Assembly (NCBI GenBank): GCA_947579665.1
Contig: OX388350.1
Coordinates: 35,125,393-35,189,392 of the forward strand
Direction of reading: 5' to 3'
DNA length: 64,000 nt
DNA from: Sympetrum striolatum
Lineage: Eukaryota; Arthropoda; Insecta; Odonata; Libellulidae
Below are positions 10,251-21,098 of this stretch, piece after piece. The notes beneath the pieces are model-generated. The model was given only the letters and a program-made list of their open reading frames with translations. It was not told where the DNA came from and did no database searches. Made by a program: the position numbers and the translations under genes. How positions within the stretch are numbered: the stretch's first letter is position 1; each line of letters opens with the position of its first letter.

Positions 10251-11779
10251 CCATCAGAGTTTAAAACCATAATAGCTTGGGTTACAATAATAGAATGATA
10301 AGGGGACGGAGGAGATTAAGCATCAGGACTTATAAATACGGCCAATCATGTCGGCTCCGGATGAGAACCGAACGAGGAAAGAGAAGTGCTTAAGTAGAGA
10401 GGTATTCAAAAGCCTATCGGAGATACGAAACTTCCACTCTTATGTTAAAAGTTGCTCCTAAATAATTAGCCGAATGAACGAGCCCGCCAAGTTTCTCCTC
10501 GGGGCTTTGCGAACTGAGCATCGCGAGTTGAAGGGATAAAATCCCACGCGGAATGCGGAGAAGTTGCTTCTAAAGGGAATAAAATGCTCAAAGACTGCCT
10601 TTTCTTGGGAAGTAACCGATTTCTCCCTGAATACTCTAGAATTCCTTGGCAAGGAGCAGTTTTAACGGCGTATTAGAAGGAATTTTCTTATCTCATGCAG
10701 TGGTACCGATTAACCGTGGGAGGTATGCAGGATCAGTGAATAAGATGATTCGGAATTGATTGATTAAAAAATTCGAATTCGCAAATCCATCAACCGCGTA
10801 TTATGATCACACATAGTAATAATAACAGTTTATATAACAACAATCAATCAATATTAAAGGATATATTCTGCAATGAGTTGCAGATCTATCAAGTAAATAT
10901 TATGGATAAAAAAGAATAAATCTACATTAAAAAATAAAACCTGCAATGACATATAGACATCACAAAACGAAAATAAATAAATAAAAAATTGTGATATAGT
11001 ATAAAATTAATTACGCTGCAATAAAATGTAGAAAATTGTGTCAAATATATAAATCCACATTTAAGGATAAAATCTGAATCAATCATGTACATATAAAGTA
11101 AAACAGGTAACAAAATTGTTAGAAAAGGAAGCTTTAACAAGCAAGAACCTAAAAGTAATCCATGGCCATACATTCTCAGATATTTCGTCCATCTATAATC
11201 GCGGTATATTCTTTCAATCGGATATTACACATTTGAAATAACTGGATCTTATGTAAACTTATCCTTTGAATGATTGTAACGATCTTAACGGTTTCAAAAA
11301 AATAACCTCAAATGAACTAAATAATCGTAAATATGCATTCCTAGATATTCATATCTAACTAACACAGAAAGTCGGTGGTGAACGTTTTAAAATAGAAAAA
11401 ATATATTCGGAAGAATTAAAAATACTACCGTTCCAAAAAAATTAATTTTCATAAGATCATTGTTGTATCACCCCTGAATCACTCAGCTATCGAAGTTTGC
11501 TCTTCCAACGTGATTTCTGGTTATTTTCAAAATAGCAATTCATGTTAATGTTTATTGACAGATCTTTTAACTAAGGAATTAAATTCATAGTAATAAAATA
11601 ATGCGTAAAACGCATCTCTTGACGAATCTTCTGAAAGATAATTGCACAAAACGATTTTACTAGGTTAAATTTACTGATACTCGATGAGAAAACCAACCAT
11701 CGGGTCACATTAACTATAAAAGTTATACTAAATTTAATTATAAGCAACAGTTCGTGACTTAACGACATTAATGTAGCTT
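10251..11779. other. No recognised feature
   Basis: AT-rich except for a moderately GC-richer patch near 10470-10640 with a short minus frame lacking motifs. No repeat ends seen. Confidence 0.45.
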
Positions 11780-12545
11780 CACATGTTAATTAATGAAATA
11801 TCCCTTTTCAAATAACAATGGAGGAAAACAATAAACATATTTACGAATGAATATTTCCGTTATATTGGATATGAAAATAAACATGCTTCCTGCAGCCAAA
11901 TTCATTTACTTACAGAAAACAGCAAATGGCATCACGGAAATTATCAAAAGAACCTGCCTACTGTTTCAAATATCGATAGAGTAAAACAAGAACCAACTCT
12001 ATATATAAATAATTCCCTTATATTAACAATTTAAAGAAATATACATCCTATGACCAAATACATCTACTTACGGAAAACAGAAAATGATATCACAAAAATC
12101 ATCAAAAGAACCTGCCTATTGAAAATTAATTGTAGAAGTCCTTGGTGAAACTGCATTATGGTGGGAATAGCTAAGCAAAAGTTTCACAAAATTAATTATT
12201 TTGTGAATTTATTTATTTTTGAAGCTTCTGCTTATTTATTTCCGCTACAAACTGCCTATTATTTCAAATAACGATGGAGTACAACAATAACCATATTTGA
12301 ACCATTCCGTTGCATTGGCTATCAAAAGAAATATACTTCCCGCAAGCAAATATACTTAAAAAAACAGAAAATGGTATCACATAAATCATTAAAATAACCT
12401 GCCTATTAAAAATGTATTGTAGAAGCCGTTCCTTAGTGAAACTGCATTATGATGGATATAACTGACTAATTTATTATTTTGTGAGTTTATTATTTCGTGA
12501 ATTTATTTATTTCGTTAAACTACACAACCGAGACTTATTTATAGA
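11780..12545. repeat. Degenerate tandem array
   Basis: Several diverged units recur. The block ending in AAAGAACCTGCCTA (or TAACCTGCCTA) appears near 11940, 12100 and 12390. It is preceded each time by an ACAGAAAATG...ATCAC stretch. TTTCAAATA plus a CGATGGAGTA-like word recurs near 11815, 11970 and 12265. The segment TGTAGAAG...GAAACTGCATTATG occurs near 12130 and 12420, each followed by TTATTTTGTGAATTT-like sequence. Unit length varies with internal deletions. No coding content. Confidence 0.6.
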
Positions 12546-15134
12546 AACAAGAAATCATCGAAGGAACCAGCCTATTCAGCATTCCGACTAAAAACCGTCC
12601 AAAAATAGAAAGTATAGCACAATCTGATTTGGCTACTGATTAAAAAACCCGCTGAATGACTTTGTCATGCGTCTGCAAGATCGTGCCAAAATGAAATTAA
12701 CCAGCAGTCTTGAAAACTATTACGAGAGAGGCAGTCGATTACCCCCGCAGAAAAAGTACATAACAATGATCGTAGACTTTAACTCGGCTCGAAACATGTT
12801 CAGGATTTAATGACACGTTGCCTACCGTTCTCTTACGGAATCCTGTGCCGTAAAAGAAAAATTTAAAGAGCTGTACGGGCTTTCTTCCAGCAGAGAGCAT
12901 TCATACGCAATGGGAAGGAAATTGCAGTTAAAGGCTCTCTGACTCTTACAGGGGGGATCAATGCGATTCCAATAGCTTTGATGTTCGATCCCATTGAACA
13001 TTTCTACGAGAAACTTTGAAAGCTCGTGGCAGAGAAGCGCGAAAAGTCACGTGACATTGCGGTAAGCGAAATGCACGTCTCGAAGTCGTGTTCGCGCATC
13101 CGTCTTTGAGCTACTGAAGACAAAAAGATGTGAGCTCACGATTGAATTGACTAAACGAAGCGGACACTTTGAAGGAACGGTTTCTTTGATGTATGCGAGT
13201 AATATTTAACGAGATTACCTTGAGATTTTACCGTACCCGAAAAGATGAATTAAACTCTTCTTCCATAAAAGTTATTTACTGGACGACCATACTTCAAAAG
13301 GAATTTCAATCGAATAAGGAAAATTTCACAACTCGGCAAACTAGGACAAATTTATCAATAGATCAACTTCCTGAAAATAAATACTCTCCTTATTGACAAT
13401 TGATTTTTTGATTGTTTGTAAGATATCTCCAGCTTATTTAGCTTATTCAGAATTTAGCTCTTTCTACGCTTCAAGCCACGCAATTTTCAAATAGTATTAT
13501 CTGAATTTTCAAACGGATATTTCAATGATTATATCAAAATTAAAGATGAATGTCAAAAACTTAAAAGAAATCCATAAGAGAAATTAGAAATTCGAAGTAA
13601 TTAAAATTTTCCAACATCTAATTCATCAACCATCATAGTTTTAACTCATGGGAATAAATCAATATAAAATGAGTTTGGGAGATACGAGGGATATTCCAGT
13701 GAAATTGTAAGATAGTAACTCGTAAGGAATCAAATAGATTAAAAATAATTAAAATTGCTTTCATACTCACAGCCTAGGGAGAACTCGAAATCTGACAAAA
13801 AAGTAGGCTATTGAATAAATGAATCCAAATATGTCTACCATAAATTATAAATTATTAACCGCTATAATCTTCTCCAATAGAGGGTAAAAATTTTTTTTCG
13901 ATAAAAATCGTAGAGATGAATGGATCTCAGAGAAACTTCACTCGTGGGAGAAAAGGAAAATATTTCCCATTATCTTTTATGCCTGAGATATCCTATGCAT
14001 TACCTTAACAAAATGCTATTTTTACAGAAACAAAAGCAGCGATTTCCGACATCTTTAGACGGAAGCTGCTGTAAGTTGCTGTTTATTCCGGTTTTTCAAT
14101 TTTGTAAGTTAATCATATTACTTAGCTTACTCCGGGAACATAAATATTTGGTAGATAAATCTAATAGTAACTTTTATGAAACATCAATGTGCAGGTATTT
14201 CTTAATTGTACTTATAAATATCTATACATAGGCTTAAACGCATTCTTATCCAGTAAAGGACATTATGTACTAATTCGATGTACTGTAATGATAAAATCAT
14301 ATTATTTTACCACACCACTCTTATGAAATCAGGCACTCACTGATTAACCTTCTCAGGCTCATGGGGCCTTAATGATGATTAAATATAATATATAGGGAAT
14401 ATCTACAGTCTCACATTTTGTATTCCGTATCTCGAACCTGTAATATGTTAAAAAGCACTCAAGAGATTGAAATATGTACTTCAATATAAACGATAATATG
14501 AAATACGAAAATCAAATAAGAATGTCGTGCAATATTACTCACGATTTATTACATGATCAAAATGTAAAAATCTCAAAATCGTATTTAATGTGTGTCTATA
14601 TTTAAAATTAAATGTACGCTGTAATTTACAACTCCGTTGAGTTACGTTTCGTTAATCGCAACATGAACAAAGCCTTCCGAAGGTGTGACGTCGATGGCGG
14701 ATCTTTCATGATAGGTGCTAGACAAACCATGGTCCAGATCCTTTTCCAAAGTTAAGCTAAACTGATAATTATTGTAGTTTGTGATATGGTATATTGTGTT
14801 TTTATATAGATGTATGATATATCGTAATACTATCGCATATATATTTAACGATACATTGCAATGTTTTTGGAAATTATGGTTGACAATTCACGTACATACT
14901 GTTTCAAGGTTGTTCAAAATTCATATTTAACTATAACAACTAATTCACAGCGCTTTTTTATAATAATTCGTATATGTATTGTATATTTTGTATTTATTTC
15001 TTATTACTTTGTATTTATGCAAGTTTATATTCTATGCGGTTGGGCTATTCTATCGATGCATTGAATCTTGTTTTAAATAATTGTTTCATAAATTAGCGCC
15101 ACCTCTTGTCCTCGCGACTAATTGCGGCGGTAAT
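12546..15134. other. No recognised gene
   Basis: A GC-richer patch (about 12650-13160) has no open frame I can interpret. Frames at 13193-13396, 13920-14231 and 14861-15064 (all plus) are AT-rich and lack motifs. No repeat ends or tRNA-like segments seen. Confidence 0.45.
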
Positions 15135-15295
15135 GCGTAGTAATAATAATAATTAATTTATCGTCGTGATGGGATCTCGACATCAGTCCGATCGCAAAAA
15201 TGTCGCCACTTTTTGGTGAGAAAGAAAATATAAATGAATAATAATAATAATAAATTATATTAATAATACGATGATAATAATAATAATAATAATCT
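15135..15295. repeat. ATA/TAA trinucleotide microsatellite
   Basis: Interrupted runs of the trinucleotide occur at about 15140-15155 and 15238-15293. They create artificial tyrosine- and isoleucine-rich frames on the minus strand. Confidence 0.85.
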
Positions 15296-15584
15296 GGTGC
15301 ATGAAACAAGATATAATAGTGCCCATAGTATTTTCGGCTACCGGTATAATCATAAAATAACTCTTTCATAGCCTGGAAACTTTAAGTTTAAAAAAGAGCA
15401 CTTATATTAAAATTAAAAAGGCTGCTATTATTTCAACATGACATGCTGTAAGGAAATTTTTAAATTTTGGTTTGTAAATGATTATCGTAAGGTTTATACA
15501 TTTATACCCGTACCCTTGTGCAACCCAGCAGTGTTGAGAAAGAATGAGATAAAAAAGTATAATGATAATAGTCCAATATCTGCC

Positions 15585-15930
15585 GTAGTAGACGAGGCGC
15601 CGATCGAAGAAATGAAGCACGAATTTCGCGCGTATCGACTGAACCGAAAATCGGATCGAGATAATCGCCGTCCGGATCATCGACCGTCCGATCGCACGCG
15701 TATCAGCCGACGTCGAAACTGGGCAAAGCACTCCTGTAAACTCCTGTTGAACAAAAACATCCACACACACATTTTCATTTTTTCCGTCTCATCGCAGTTT
15801 AGCGCGAAGTTCGACGCGGCGACATAAATCTCCGGATTGGAAACGTCGGAGGCGATTTCATCAGCCGGCATTAGCGGAATTATGCGTCGGGGTTGGTCCC
15901 CACGAAATTGGGAGTGATCACCTTTGCGAG
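15585..15930. other. CpG-rich island-like patch
   Basis: CpG is frequent here compared with surrounding DNA (GGCGCCGATCG, GCGCGTATCG, CGGATCGAGATAATCGCCG, GACGCGGCGAC). Open frames exist on both strands (plus 15438-15827, minus 15402-15770) without recognisable motifs. In a genome that loses CpG through methylation, such a patch can mark a promoter or first exon. No TATA-like or initiator element with a downstream coding frame can be shown. Confidence 0.4.
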
Positions 15931-16074
15931 GAGAGTGATCACGCCGATAACAAGCGGTCCCCCAATCACGCGTGGGTGGGAAACCGAAAATGCTGTTTGC
16001 AACGCCGAGATTATTGGCAAAAAATATTGGGAAAAAATACGGGCGGTTGAGAATTTAATGTTCGCTTTTCGATC

Positions 16075-16445
16075 ATCCCGTGTTATGCACTCAAAAATAT
16101 TGAAAGCTGAATCAAGTTAGACGGAAAATTATCCCCCGCAAAATTATCGAAATTCGCGTACATTCATGAATGTTTAAAATTAAGAGTGATTTTGTATTGG
16201 CAATTACTTAAAAACGGGAAAAATAAGATCGTCATTTACTTTACAAAAAAAGGGCGTCACAACCCGAGTTTTGCACTCATAAATATTGGAAGCAGAATCG
16301 AGTTATAAGGAAAAACGAATTCCCCGAAAAATTGTCGAAATTAGCGATATTTCATGAATGTGCGAAATTAAGGGATATTTTGAATTAGAAATTATTTAGA
16401 TCCAGTAAAAACATATCGCCATTTAATTTCGAAAAAGAGCTCTTC
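16075..16445 (+). repeat. Two-unit degenerate tandem duplication, ~186 bp period
   Basis: TGCACTCAAAAATATTGAAAG near 16085 recurs as TGCACTCATAAATATTGGAAG near 16271. In both units a GAATC(A/G)AGTTA word, then AAATT(A/G)TCGAAATT, then TTCATGAATGT follow in the same order. The units are clearly homologous but diverged. Non-coding. Confidence 0.7.
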
Positions 16446-18376
16446 ACAATGAAAAAAACATCTTACGGCGATTTCAATCAAAGAAATTTGCTCTTTTTCC
16501 AGGATCTGCTAAATCGAGTGAACCTATGATGGATGCATTTTTGAAACACGGGCAAAACAAGGCTCTTAATTACTTTACATCAAAATAAAGCGCTTAACCA
16601 CCATTAAACAAAAATATGAACACATGGCTGCATTAAAAAAGCCCGTCGAAACTGGGGGATGCCTGAAATTAAAAAATAAATCCGCGAAATTTTTCTTCTA
16701 AAAGGATAACAAACGGTTCTTTTAACCAAAAAGGGGGGAATTTAATTTTTTAAATGTGTTTGGGCACATGCGCGAGTCTGCAAATGGGTTAAACATTGCC
16801 AAAATATCATATTATCGTAGCCAATAAAGGGGCGTTGAAATATACACACGAGGCATTCAGCCAATAACCCTCCCTTGCCTGTCCTTAAAAAAATACAAAA
16901 AATTACGATCACACAACATTCACTACTGAAAAAAGGTTCAAGGTTTACACAATAGGAGGGGCAATATCACTACTTTCACAAAATTACAGCTACGGTGATA
17001 GAGAAAACTGAAGATCAAAAACTCAGTAAAAATCAGATGAGCAGAAAATCACAAGCAAAAAATTTCACCTGTGGATAGAAAAGTACTAGTAAGTCGTGGT
17101 TTATGAAAGATCGAAAGAAGCCGATTGACATGCCAAAGATTGAGTTGCATAATGAAGTTCACAACAGTGTCATTCCAAGCATGATTAAAGGACTACCGTG
17201 GAGGAATTCAGTCCGCTCGCCGAAATGATTCCGAGGCCATCCATGGCTTTATTCTGGATATAATTTGTGATCATTATTTGAAACTTAAATTTTCGAAGTT
17301 AGAATAGGGAATTTTCGTTAGCAACTAGCCCTCGTTACTTTAATGAGATTCTATACCCCGTTCACCGTCATGAAGACATTTAAAAACACTTGTGCGTGTG
17401 TCTCTTGCGGAAGATTTTCAAGCGGTGTTGCGACATCTACGTTAATAAGTAAAGTGAGTCAAAATTATTTGCAAAACCTTCAGTAATTAAAAGAAATCAT
17501 GCCTGATTTGCCAGAATTACTTGGTATTGACTGATTACCATTTGAAAATTTTTGAACCGTTTCGGTTTATTTATATTTTCATGCAAATCTCGCAACAGTG
17601 CTCGAATTTGAACCGTAAGAGATACATGTACCAAAGCATTCTAAATGTACCACCATGATATTAAAAAATGTATAAATCAAGCACAGATTTGCCTAGCATT
17701 TCGAATAATTTTATTATACGGAAATAACTTGCTAATTAATACTCGAGTACAGCTTTAATCGACAAAATCACATTTTGAAACGAAACTGGGCAAAAGGTCA
17801 TCCAATACTGGGAGCTAAACGGCAGTACTGTGGTTATTGAAATACAAGAATATAACCTCATTGAAATCAAGCTAATTAGTCATACACCCACGCTCTTCTA
17901 AACCTTTTCATTAATGCAAATGGTCACACAATGAACACACGAGCCTGCTTATTAAATGAATCCTCTACGCTTCATTGGGGAAATTAGATATTCGTTAAAT
18001 TAATTACGATGAACGATACTTTGACGTCAATTTTCCGGCTGAACGAGGAGATCTCGTCAAGGATCAATTCATTTAAGAGAGGAGTTTATAGGGACGATAA
18101 TGAAATATTTTCTCTGTGATGCAGGACTAATTAGTTTCATTCAAGAGAACGTAGGTCATCATTGAATAACTACCTTCGTGGATAATAAAGCGCGTGGGTG
18201 AGTAGGCAGATCATTAATAAACAGAGATATCGTGTTTATCTGACTATATATATATGTAGCAAGTTGCAAATTCTGCATTACGAATATGCAATTATTTATT
18301 CAAAATATACATTCCACGGAACTGTTTAAATTTTATCATCTCCATCCGAGTGCATGTGGATCAAAGTAAATAATTT
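16446..18376. other. No recognised feature
   Basis: AT-rich, with no frame longer than 60 codons, no terminal repeats and no tRNA-like sequence. The stretch 17860-18230 is compositionally more complex and holds several TAATTA-type words. These are expected by chance at this base composition. Confidence 0.4.
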
Positions 18377-18868
18377 TAAAGAATAAAGAAGAAAGGACTT
18401 ATTCCTTTACCAAACTTTAATTTATTCCACGACCACGGTTTCGATCCTTAGATCAGGGGTCTATAAACTACGGCCCGCGGGCCAAATGCGGCCCGCAAAG
18501 CACTCTAATCCGGCCCGTGGAGGCCTTTTTATCTATGGAATAGAATCACGGAAATTTACGTGTATCCTGCCAAGATCAGCCGCCGCTTATGTGGACGTAA
18601 CGATTTTACCGAATTAAAAAAGAAATACTTATTATTTTAAATAATATTAAATTAATAATTAAAAACAACATCAGCGTTTCGATTATTTTTTAGTTGGACC
18701 TCGAGAGTGTAGTCGGCCCCCAAACGGCTGTTTGATAGTTAATGCGGTCCTCGCGCTGAAAAGTTTGGAAACCCCTGCTTTAGATGATGACCTAAAGGGT
18801 TGAAACCATGCTCGTGGAATAAATTACAGTATTTTTAAAGGTATAAGTTCTCTCTTCTTTATTCTTTA
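18377..18868. mobile_element. Penelope-like inverted terminal repeats, interrupted by a hAT MITE
   Basis: The left arm (18377-18453), reverse-complemented, matches the right arm (18784-18868). Shared blocks are GAAACC(A/G)TG, then TCGTGGAATAAATTA, then GGTA/GGAATAAGT and TCTTCTTTATTCTTTA. The right arm with the target site restores a GATGATGACC...GGGTTGAAACC hairpin. This is the kind of signature seen at ends of Penelope-like retroelements, which often occur as inverted repeats. The hAT element sits between the arms, near the palindrome apex. No reverse transcriptase remains. Confidence 0.6.
18446..18785. mobile_element. hAT-type MITE, 324 bp, with 8-bp target duplication
   Basis: The element (18454-18777) starts CAGGGGTCTATAAACTACGG and ends with the reverse complement of CAGGGGTTTCCAAACTTTTC. 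It is flanked by CCTTAGAT (18446-18453) and CTTTAGAT (18778-18785), a 7-of-8 match. An 8-bp target duplication with CAGGGGT-type termini is characteristic of the hAT superfamily. The GC-rich start (CGGCCCGCGGGCC) contrasts with the AT-rich flanks and resembles known hAT MITE ends. There is no transposase frame. It inserted into a Penelope-like palindrome and is therefore younger. Confidence 0.85.
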
Positions 18869-19349
18869 TAATGGAGGACTACTACAAAGTCGAGGCCGGA
18901 TTAGTAGATTCCAATAAAAAATCATGTTTTACAAAAATTTAAGATTAAATTAGAAAGAAGAATCTCTCAATTCCCGACAAAATGCCCAGAATATTTAATA
19001 TCCAAAATATAAATATTGACCATTGATTAATATTACTGCCCAGAATGAAAAAAGGGAAAACGTTATTATTTCTCCATGTTCACTAGAAGACGCCTTCCTC
19101 CGCGGGTTTTTTTTTTAAGTTCAATTTTCTTCGATAACGACGGTCCAAAATCAATTCCAGCCCAATTTCAGTCATAAACATGCAGCGCATGGCCAAGCAT
19201 CGCATGCATCGCAACCCAAACTTTTGGAAAAACCGACGTCATGGCAACATTTAAAGTTTAATACGAAAGTCTCCAACGACTCAACGCGACGTGAGACGTG
19301 GGATTAGCACAATTCGGCGAGCGTACCGAGGCGAAAACATTTCCTCCTT
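18869..19349. other. No recognised feature
   Basis: Ordinary sequence with a T-run near 19108. A change from AT-rich to CpG-containing DNA begins around 19190, leading into the GC-rich block. Confidence 0.4.
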
Positions 19350-19415
19350 TCGGAATTGACTATCACAGATAGAGAAGAAAACGGACAGAATGAAAGAGAG
19401 GGGAACGAAACTCAC

Positions 19416-19708
19416 GCCGCATGCCTGGTCTTTGAGGAAGAGTGTGAAGAGGAGGAGGTATTGGCGGTCAACTGGGGGGAGGCCGAAGTTATGCAGATGG
19501 GTGGCTGCGGTCCGGTCGGGGTGGGGGTCCCCCCGGAGCAAGGGGCTGCTGCCGTACCTCCCGGAGCCAAGGGGCGGGCCGGAGACGCGCTCCTGCTCGA
19601 CGACTTGCTGCTTCCAGAGAGTGCTACTTGCAGACTATCCATCGCGAAGACTCGCGGCCAACGGCGCAGAAGGCCTCCTCGCTGTCTCCCAGGGTCGCAC
19701 CATCTCAC
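19416..19708 (-). CDS. Candidate exon, Ser/Pro/Thr-rich, ending at a splice donor
   Basis: The minus strand is open for about 98 codons and encodes a low-complexity peptide rich in serine, proline, threonine and alanine (for example SGSSKSSSRSASPARPLAPG and TSSSSHSSSKT). Such composition is common in disordered parts of transcription factors. The frame runs into GTGAGT (19415 to 19410 on the minus strand), a strong 5' splice site, just before the stop. Upstream, a pyrimidine-rich TTCCTCTTTTCCAG near 19771 looks like an acceptor. However, all three frames from it hit stops, so the 5' boundary is unresolved. The opposite strand is also open (19356-19796), which GC-rich DNA allows. I do not recognise the protein; this is a composition-based guess. 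Confidence 0.25.
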
Positions 19709-19813
19709 GAGCTTAACCCTTCACCCCTCTTTCTGGCTAAACACCGCCTCTGCCACCCCCTCCAAGGGGGCCTGGAAAAGAGGAATCAAACGGTGAGACG
19801 GGGAACGAATTGG

Positions 19814-19898
19814 TACAGTCCTGGCCAAAATTAACGCAGCACCGGCCTCTGGGAAGGATCGCTAGGGAGGTGCTGCGTTAATTTTGGCCAGGAGTGTA
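19814..19898. mobile_element. 81-bp Tc1/mariner-type MITE
   Basis: The element (19816-19896) is flanked by TA on both sides and consists almost entirely of 28-bp inverted repeats. The left arm begins CAGTCCTGGCCAAAATTAAC (19816-19843). The right arm (19869-19896) is its reverse complement with one mismatch. Only 25 bases separate the arms. TA flanks and a CAGT..TGGCCAAAA terminus fit Tc1/mariner elements. It is unusually small and well preserved. Confidence 0.85.
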
Positions 19899-20783
19899 CA
19901 TAGTAGTAGTAGTCAGATTGAGGTGCATCAATTACAAAGGTAACTTGTAATGTTCAAATACAGTTCAGCTGGGTGTGCTAGTTTAACTGAATTCTTTCAT
20001 ATATTACCTGCCAATAACCTAAAGGTTTATAAGTATAAATAAGTCGGTAGATAAATAAAATGAATAAATATATAAATAAGTACATAAAATAAATATAAAC
20101 GAATAGATATAAACAAATACACAAAGTTGCAAGACAGATAAAAATCCTATCAAAAACTGATGAATTTCTGCATCAAATTTCCAGTAATGGATGATGTGAT
20201 GGGGTTAGATAGCGTGTGATTTATGGGTTAGATGGAAGAGGACACTTTTATTCTCCAATTCGTCCGAATAAAGTTGTAATATTACTATGTAAACTGGAGG
20301 GTTACACGCAAGGGTTGATCTGCAGTTACTTTTAGCAGATTCTAGCCAGGTTCTCCAGCCTAGCCCACAAACGATGAGAATGCGAAGCGAACGATTAAAA
20401 ATGCGCTGATTGCCAATTTGAGCTAAATCTAGACAGTGTTCAGCAGTTAACTTCTTTAGAAGAAAATACATAACCAATGTTTATTCGTACAGACTCCGCG
20501 TGGTAAATTTAATGGCAGTGTTAACAGTGGAGTATTGGAGTATCTTGGAGTAACTCTCACAAATAATTCATCATAAAGTACCTTGTAGTAGGAAAAGCAT
20601 TTAAGAAACTCGAAACTCGGTTCAGTTAAAAGAAAGTAAAGTTGTACCTGTACATGTAAAGGGCTAACGTTTAGGTAAACTAAAAGAAATAAAATCGGAA
20701 AAATAGGGTATTGCTAAGGGTATAATCCTGTACATCACTTTGACAAAGAAAGACAAAATCGTACAGCTAGCAGCATAAAAAAG
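19899..20783. other. No gene; AATA-type low-complexity run
   Basis: From about 20035 to 20120 the sequence is an imperfect series of AAATA and ATAAATA units, possibly the tail of an old retroelement. A minus frame at 20205-20477 has no recognisable motif. Confidence 0.45.
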
Positions 20784-21098
20784 TTACCACCTTCGATGCA
20801 ACCAGCATAACTCGAGAAGGGCGAGTCTTTCAGATTCTCTGTTTTGAGCGCGCTTTTCGTCTTCCTCTTTATGCCTGGCACGTTTTGAAGGCTTTTGTGA
20901 TGATATATATTTTATAAATAATTGCTGAAAGTCATTGCTTTTGCTGCGGTAGAAGCAGTATTGTATTATGAAAGTATTAAATTCGTATTTCGTTAAATCG
21001 GCTTGAATCTCAAGCGTAATTCGCTCTTCTTCATAAAATATTGGACATGAATTACTTTGGCTGCTCATATCTCCTCCTAACATAAAATATTCCATCAA
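20784..21098 (-). other. Unrecognised open frame, 104 codons
   Basis: A minus-strand frame is open for 104 codons, with a lysine/arginine/glutamate-rich second half (KPSKRARHKEEDEKRAQN) that could form a charged helix. No conserved domain, signal peptide or membrane segment is visible. No splice sites or neighbours support it. It may be chance, an isolated exon or a transposon remnant. Confidence 0.2.

Noticed and set aside
15402..15827. Open frames of 122 (minus) and 129 (plus) codons
   Set aside because: They overlap on opposite strands in a CpG-rich patch and show no domain, splice or composition evidence for either.
17860..18230. Homeodomain-site enhancer cluster
   Set aside because: TAATTA words are common by chance at this A+T content, and no other regulatory pattern supports it.
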